A stretch of 64,000 nucleotides of DNA, from NCBI GenBank assembly GCA_016278505.1, contig JADQBQ010000016.1:1-64000 (forward strand), read 5' to 3'. The notes below the pieces were generated by a model, which worked only from the letters and a program-made list of their open reading frames with translations, was not told the DNA's origin and did not search any database. This document shows, in pieces, positions 59,900-64,000 of this stretch. The DNA comes from Clostridiales bacterium (GTDB lineage Bacteria; Bacillota; Desulfotomaculia; Desulfotomaculales; VENG01). A program made the translations under genes and the position numbers. Each line of letters begins with the position of its first letter. The first letter of the stretch is position 1.

Positions 59900-61219
59900 A
59901 TTAGTACTTCAACAGAAGACGTCTACAGTCTAGTGAAAGAACGGGGAATTGAGTTTATCCGTCTCCAGTTTACAGACATCTTCGGCATAATGAAAAGCAT
60001 GACAATTATGAGCGATGAGCTGGACAAGGCATTTGCCGGCGAGTTAATGTTTGATGGTTCTTCCATTGACGGCTTTGCCCGCATTGAGGAATCCGACCAG
60101 TGTGTAGTTCCCGACCCCGCAACCTTTGAAGTAATGCCCTGGCGACCCAGGGAAGAAGGTGTGGCCCGCATGATTTGCGACATATATACGCCGGACGGTA
60201 CACCCTTTGCAGGATGCCCGCGTCATGCACTAAAAAGAGCCATCAAAGAAGCAGAAGATATGGGTTATACCTTAAACATCGGCCCGGAAGGGGAATTTTT
60301 CCTGTTCTATACTGATGAGAAAGGACACCCCACCTTCGACATCCACGACACAGCCGGATATTTTGACCTGGCACCCGTGGATATGGGAGAAGACGCTCGC
60401 AGAGACATTATTCTGACCCTTAAAAAAATGGGATTTAAAATAGAGGCCTCACACCACGAGGTGGCACCAGGCCAACATGAGATTGATTTTAAATACGATG
60501 AAGCCCTGATTACGGCTGATAACTGGGTGACATTCAGGGACGTAGTAAAGAACGTGGCCAAGCAATATAATCTTTATGCCACCTTTATGCCTAAACCCTT
60601 TTCCGGTGAAAACGGCAATGCTATGCACTGTAACCAATCACTGTTTACGGAAGACACCAACGCCTTTTGTAACCCGGATAACCAGGAAGGACTAAGCGAC
60701 ATAGCTCGGTATTATATTGGCGGGCTTTTGCAGCACTCCAGAGGCATGGCTGCCATTACCAACCCCATTGTTAACAGCTACAAACGGCTGAGGCCGGGGT
60801 ACGAAGCCCCTATACATGTAGCCTGGTCTACTTCCAATCGCAGCACCTTGATTAGAATCCCCGCCTCCAGGGGCAATTCCACCAGGATAGAACTACGTAA
60901 TCCTGACCCTACAGCAAACCCTTATCTGGTTTTTGCGCTGATGTTACGGGCAGGTTTAGAAGGTATAAAAAATAAAATAACTCCTCCGGAGGCCATAAAC
61001 GGTAATCTTTACAACATGCCTGATTTAGCCCAGGAAATCCCCATGTTTCCGCGTGACTTGCAGGAAGCCATAGATGAAATGAAGGAAGATCCCCTGGTCA
61101 AAGAAACACTGGGAGATCATATTATGAGCCGCTATATAGACGCTAAACAAAAGGAATGGGACGATTACGCCGAGAGTGTTCATAATTGGGAGATAAGGCG
61201 TTACCTGGATAAGTTTTAA
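59900..61219 (+). CDS. glnA: Glutamine synthetase type I
   Basis: ERGIEFIRLQFTDIFG, MFDGSSIDGFARIEESD, NPIVNSYKRLRPGYEAP; likely start is ATT at 59900 after GGGAGG (or GTG at 59933). Confidence 0.95.
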   Translation: MSTSTEDVYSLVKERGIEFIRLQFTDIFGIMKSMTIMSDELDKAFAGELMFDGSSIDGFARIEESDQCVVPDPATFEVMPWRPREEGVARMICDIYTPDGTPFAGCPRHALKRAIKEAEDMGYTLNIGPEGEFFLFYTDEKGHPTFDIHDTAGYFDLAPVDMGEDARRDIILTLKKMGFKIEASHHEVAPGQHEIDFKYDEALITADNWVTFRDVVKNVAKQYNLYATFMPKPFSGENGNAMHCNQSLFTEDTNAFCNPDNQEGLSDIARYYIGGLLQHSRGMAAITNPIVNSYKRLRPGYEAPIHVAWSTSNRSTLIRIPASRGNSTRIELRNPDPTANPYLVFALMLRAGLEGIKNKITPPEAINGNLYNMPDLAQEIPMFPRDLQEAIDEMKEDPLVKETLGDHIMSRYIDAKQKEWDDYAESVHNWEIRRYLDKF

Positions 61220-61231
61220 CCTTAAAAAGTT

Positions 61232-61258
61232 CGGTCCCCTGAGGGCCGGATTTTTTTT
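61232..61258 (+). terminator. glnA terminator
   Basis: CGGTCC-CCTGA-GGGCCG then T8. Confidence 0.7.
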
Positions 61259-61350
61259 GGTTTATATTTGGGAGATGAAGGAATTTTTTACATTTACAGT
61301 GAATTAAAATATTATAATTGCCTGACGCCCAAAAGCAAGGGGGAAATACA

Positions 61351-61491
61351 TTGGTTTTCATATTTGTCTTTGGGATCGGAACCATAACCATAATCCTTGG
61401 GATATTGGCTCTGTCAATAGGGCTGTGGGATTTCTCAAAACACCCTGATGCTTACAAATGTAATCTTGACCGGGAGCCCTGGTTGAGATAA
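61351..61491 (+). CDS. Small membrane protein (46 aa)
   Basis: TTG start after AAGGGGG; MVFIFVFGIGTITIILGILALSIGLWDFSKHPDAYKCNLDREPWLR; below ORF-track length cut-off. Confidence 0.5.
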   Translation: MVFIFVFGIGTITIILGILALSIGLWDFSKHPDAYKCNLDREPWLR

Positions 61492-61560
61492 GATGCTCCT
61501 GCACACAGAAGGTGGCTTGATTTAGCAGTTGACGAATAATCAAAAAAAATGTAGAATAAT

Positions 61561-61647
61561 GTTGGTTAGGGGCTAATACCCCGCCGCCTCCAACGTATAA
61601 GTTTTTATTATTATTTAATATACGTCCCTTAGTGGGGCGCTTTTTTT
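61561..61647 (+). ncRNA. Candidate small RNA or 3' structured element: three successive stem-loops ending in a terminator
   Basis: GTTGG-TTA-GGGG-CTAATA-CCCC-GCCGCCT-CCAAC; CGTATA/TATACG; CGTCCC-TTAGT-GGGGCG then T7. Confidence 0.4.
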
Positions 61648-61778
61648 ATGCTTTAAAAAAGCACTGAAAAGCGCGCAATAGGGGAACAGATTTAACGCAC
61701 TTTTTTACATAAAACAACGGCCTAGTACAAAATATAGAGACTACGACCGAATTCGAAAAAGAAAAGGAGCGGTTATAT

Positions 61779-62504
61779 TTGCCGCCCAGCCTAAAAATTA
61801 TCCTTTACTCTTTGATAGTTTATTTACTTTTGATCATACTTACCAGATTTATCGGCAAGAAACTGTTATCACAGATGACATTTTTTGATTTCGTAATTGG
61901 AATCACTATAGGCACGGTGGGTGGTGCCTTTATCACAACTGAGATAAGGGGCTTTTATGTCTTACTTAGCCCCATTGTGTTGACACTGGCGGTTTTTCTC
62001 ACCGGCATGCTAACCTTCAAAAGCTCACCCGCCAGAAAACTTGTGGAGGGTGAGCCCATTGTAATCATACAGAACGGCAAAATATTTGAGAAAAACATGA
62101 AAAAGAGCCGGTATAATGTGGATGACTTGATGATGCAGCTAAGGGTCAAAAATGTTTTTGATTTAGGTGAAGTGGAATTTGCAATTTTAGAAGGTAACGG
62201 GCAGTTGAGCGTGTTGAAAAAAAGCCAGTATCTGCCCGCAACCCCTAAAGACATGAATATCAACACCGGTTATCAAGGCGTATCCTCGGAAATAATACGC
62301 AACGGGCGAATTGTGGAACAAAATCTTAAGCAAAATAATCTCACGCACGAGTGGCTTTACAATGAGCTGGCTTCAAGGAAGATCACAAATATAAGAGACG
62401 TTTTCCTGGCCACCCTGTCCACCGACGGTAATCTTTACACTGATGTAAACAAAGACAACCCTTCCTACATACAAGAAGTGGAAGACGACGATTCGGTGAT
62501 TTAA
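61779..62504 (+). CDS. DUF421 / YetF-family membrane protein
   Basis: N-terminal TM segments, RFIGKKLLSQMTFFDFVIGITIGTVGG; C-terminal GEPIVIIQNGKI...NVDDLMMQLR. Confidence 0.88.
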   Translation: MPPSLKIILYSLIVYLLLIILTRFIGKKLLSQMTFFDFVIGITIGTVGGAFITTEIRGFYVLLSPIVLTLAVFLTGMLTFKSSPARKLVEGEPIVIIQNGKIFEKNMKKSRYNVDDLMMQLRVKNVFDLGEVEFAILEGNGQLSVLKKSQYLPATPKDMNINTGYQGVSSEIIRNGRIVEQNLKQNNLTHEWLYNELASRKITNIRDVFLATLSTDGNLYTDVNKDNPSYIQEVEDDDSVI

Positions 62505-62648
62505 ATGATGAACTTGCAGATTCCTGGCATCCTTCAATATCGATAAGTAAGAGCCACTATTTATGTCGTAATATGTCGCCAGGTTGTATCATACCCGGCC
62601 GGTTTCTTCGTTTTTTGGTCCTTGCCGCCGGTTTATCTAATTTCTTGA

Positions 62649-63038
62649 TTACTTGCCCCAAAGCCGGCGAATCGAATAAACAAGTCCTTTAACTACTAAT
62701 AAGCCACCGAACATGACCACAAAACCCCACAGTCCGGCAACTATATCGTCAAAGTCCATTTTCCCCCTACCGGTTATCTTCTGCTGTATTTCTAAGCCAA
62801 ATACCAACACTACCAAAACTGTAAATGTATATACAAAGGATAATACGGATATATTCCACCGAGATATCTGCTTGAACATAGCATCAACCACAAAAAACAA
62901 AACCAACCCAATAAACCCAATCAGCCAAAAATGTAAATCTTTATCAGATACACTTATTCCTAATATACCAAAGGCGCTGACAATAAAATCATGCAGGTCA
63001 TTTATAAGGTTTGCTAGAACCTTCAATACCTCGGCCAT
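62649..63038 (-). CDS. Hypothetical membrane protein (129 aa)
   Basis: Four hydrophobic segments. Confidence 0.6.
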   Translation of the reverse strand: MAEVLKVLANLINDLHDFIVSAFGILGISVSDKDLHFWLIGFIGLVLFFVVDAMFKQISRWNISVLSFVYTFTVLVVLVFGLEIQQKITGRGKMDFDDIVAGLWGFVVMFGGLLVVKGLVYSIRRLWGK

Positions 63039-63082
63039 ACTAAATCACACCCAGATCCTCCGCTAGATTTAAAAACCTAAAC

Positions 63083-63286
63083 TCAGGTTTCAAGCAGATC
63101 TTTATTCATTTGCGCTTGCAAATTATTTATTAATTTCTCCTTCGTTTCTCCCCGGCATACCGGCGGGTAATGGCTGGTCTCAAAAGCTTGGCCGCACCAG
63201 AGTTTTTCTTCTTCTACATACCAAATGGAACAAAGATACTTTTCACCGTTTACTTCAATGGGTTTATAGCTTTTTTTGCCTGGCAA
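63083..63286 (-). CDS. Hypothetical small protein (67 aa)
   Basis: Compact ORF MPGKKSYKPIEVNGEKYLCSIWYVEEEKLWCGQAFETSHYPP... Confidence 0.5.
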   Translation of the reverse strand: MPGKKSYKPIEVNGEKYLCSIWYVEEEKLWCGQAFETSHYPPVCRGETKEKLINNLQAQMNKDLLET

Positions 63287-63489
63287 GAATATTCTCCCCC
63301 TTGTGCTGTTTTTGTATCTTTACATTCGGCGGAGAAGGCTGAACATCCTTTTCATAATTTTTTTCTTTCCTACCCCTAAAGCGTACAAGTGCTTACGAAA
63401 CTTGTAATTGAATGTCCTCACAAAAACGAATCTTGTCCTATGTTTGGTAGGGGGAGGAATTCAATCTCTCCCCTACCCCCCTCTTTTTC

Positions 63490-64000
63490 CTAATACCCAA
63501 ATGAATCAGGTAACCAACGGACAGCTGCAATACCTAAATACTCTTTCAAAGCTATTCTCGTTTCTTCCAGAGATGACGGAATAAATAGATTATAATGTAT
63601 ATCTGGTTCCACATTTGCCATATAGTCCGTGGGATACGGTATCACTTCCAAATTAAACCGCTCAAAGTCTAACACGGAACGCTCCATGTGAAAGGCAGAG
63701 GTAATTAGAATAGGCTTATCATACCCCAGTGATTTCATAACTCGTGAAGTATTTGCAGCATTCTCCATGGTATTCCGGCTGGAATCCTCTAAAATAATTT
63801 TGCTATCAGGCACTTCCAGGTCATTCAAAATACGTTTTGCTACCTGTGCTTCATTACCGGAATTACTGTACACCTGCCCCCCGGAAAAGATTACAGGCAG
63901 CCTCGTTTTCTTCTGCAGTCGCGCCGTAGTCAGCAGGCGGTTAGCCGCGCTACCGGACAGGTGCCCCAGGCCGTTAATATCAGGAGTATCAAGAGTGGCG
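63490..64000 (-). CDS. YdcF/SanA-like DUF218 protein, 5' end beyond the window
   Basis: Frame stays open to the window edge: ..GLGHLSGSAANRLLTTARLQKKTRLPVIFSGGQVYSNSGNEAQVAKRIL..ITSAFHMERSV. Confidence 0.85.
   Translation of the reverse strand, partial: ATLDTPDINGLGHLSGSAANRLLTTARLQKKTRLPVIFSGGQVYSNSGNEAQVAKRILNDLEVPDSKIILEDSSRNTMENAANTSRVMKSLGYDKPILITSAFHMERSVLDFERFNLEVIPYPTDYMANVEPDIHYNLFIPSSLEETRIALKEYLGIAAVRWLPDSFGY

Noticed and set aside
61561-61594. Complete tmRNA gene
   Set aside because: Only a short stretch resembles a tmRNA 3' end; no 5' acceptor partner or tag-coding region is present.

Overview
64 kb window from a Clostridia-type anaerobe. Gene content suggests a Peptococcaceae / Desulfotomaculum-like spore-former, but that is inference and untested. 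The centre (about 10-32 kb) is a fatty-acid beta-oxidation region. Two divergent acyl-CoA degradation operons, a PrpR_N-type sigma54 activator, an acyl-CoA ligase operon, and an aldehyde:ferredoxin oxidoreductase / MoaD-like / Fe-alcohol dehydrogenase module lie side by side. I can read three sigma54 (-24/-12) promoters: two facing apart at 18764-18779 and 19055-19071, and one before the ligase at 28540-28555. A shared candidate activator site accompanies them. Other content: K+ transport (ktrA, a ktrB with an internal deletion, a K+ channel), glycine betaine ABC operon, hybrid-cluster protein / ferredoxin / rubredoxin-flavoprotein stress genes, large PAS/GGDEF/HD-GYP signalling proteins, two HdrD-like Fe-S paralogs with a gene-conversion footprint, four tRNAs, glnA and small coat-like proteins. 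The most novel-looking item is a non-coding, multi-hairpin, degenerate-repeat region at about 59221-59680. It ends in minus-strand terminators and is a candidate structured RNA. All family calls come from reading motifs in the translations; no database search was run.
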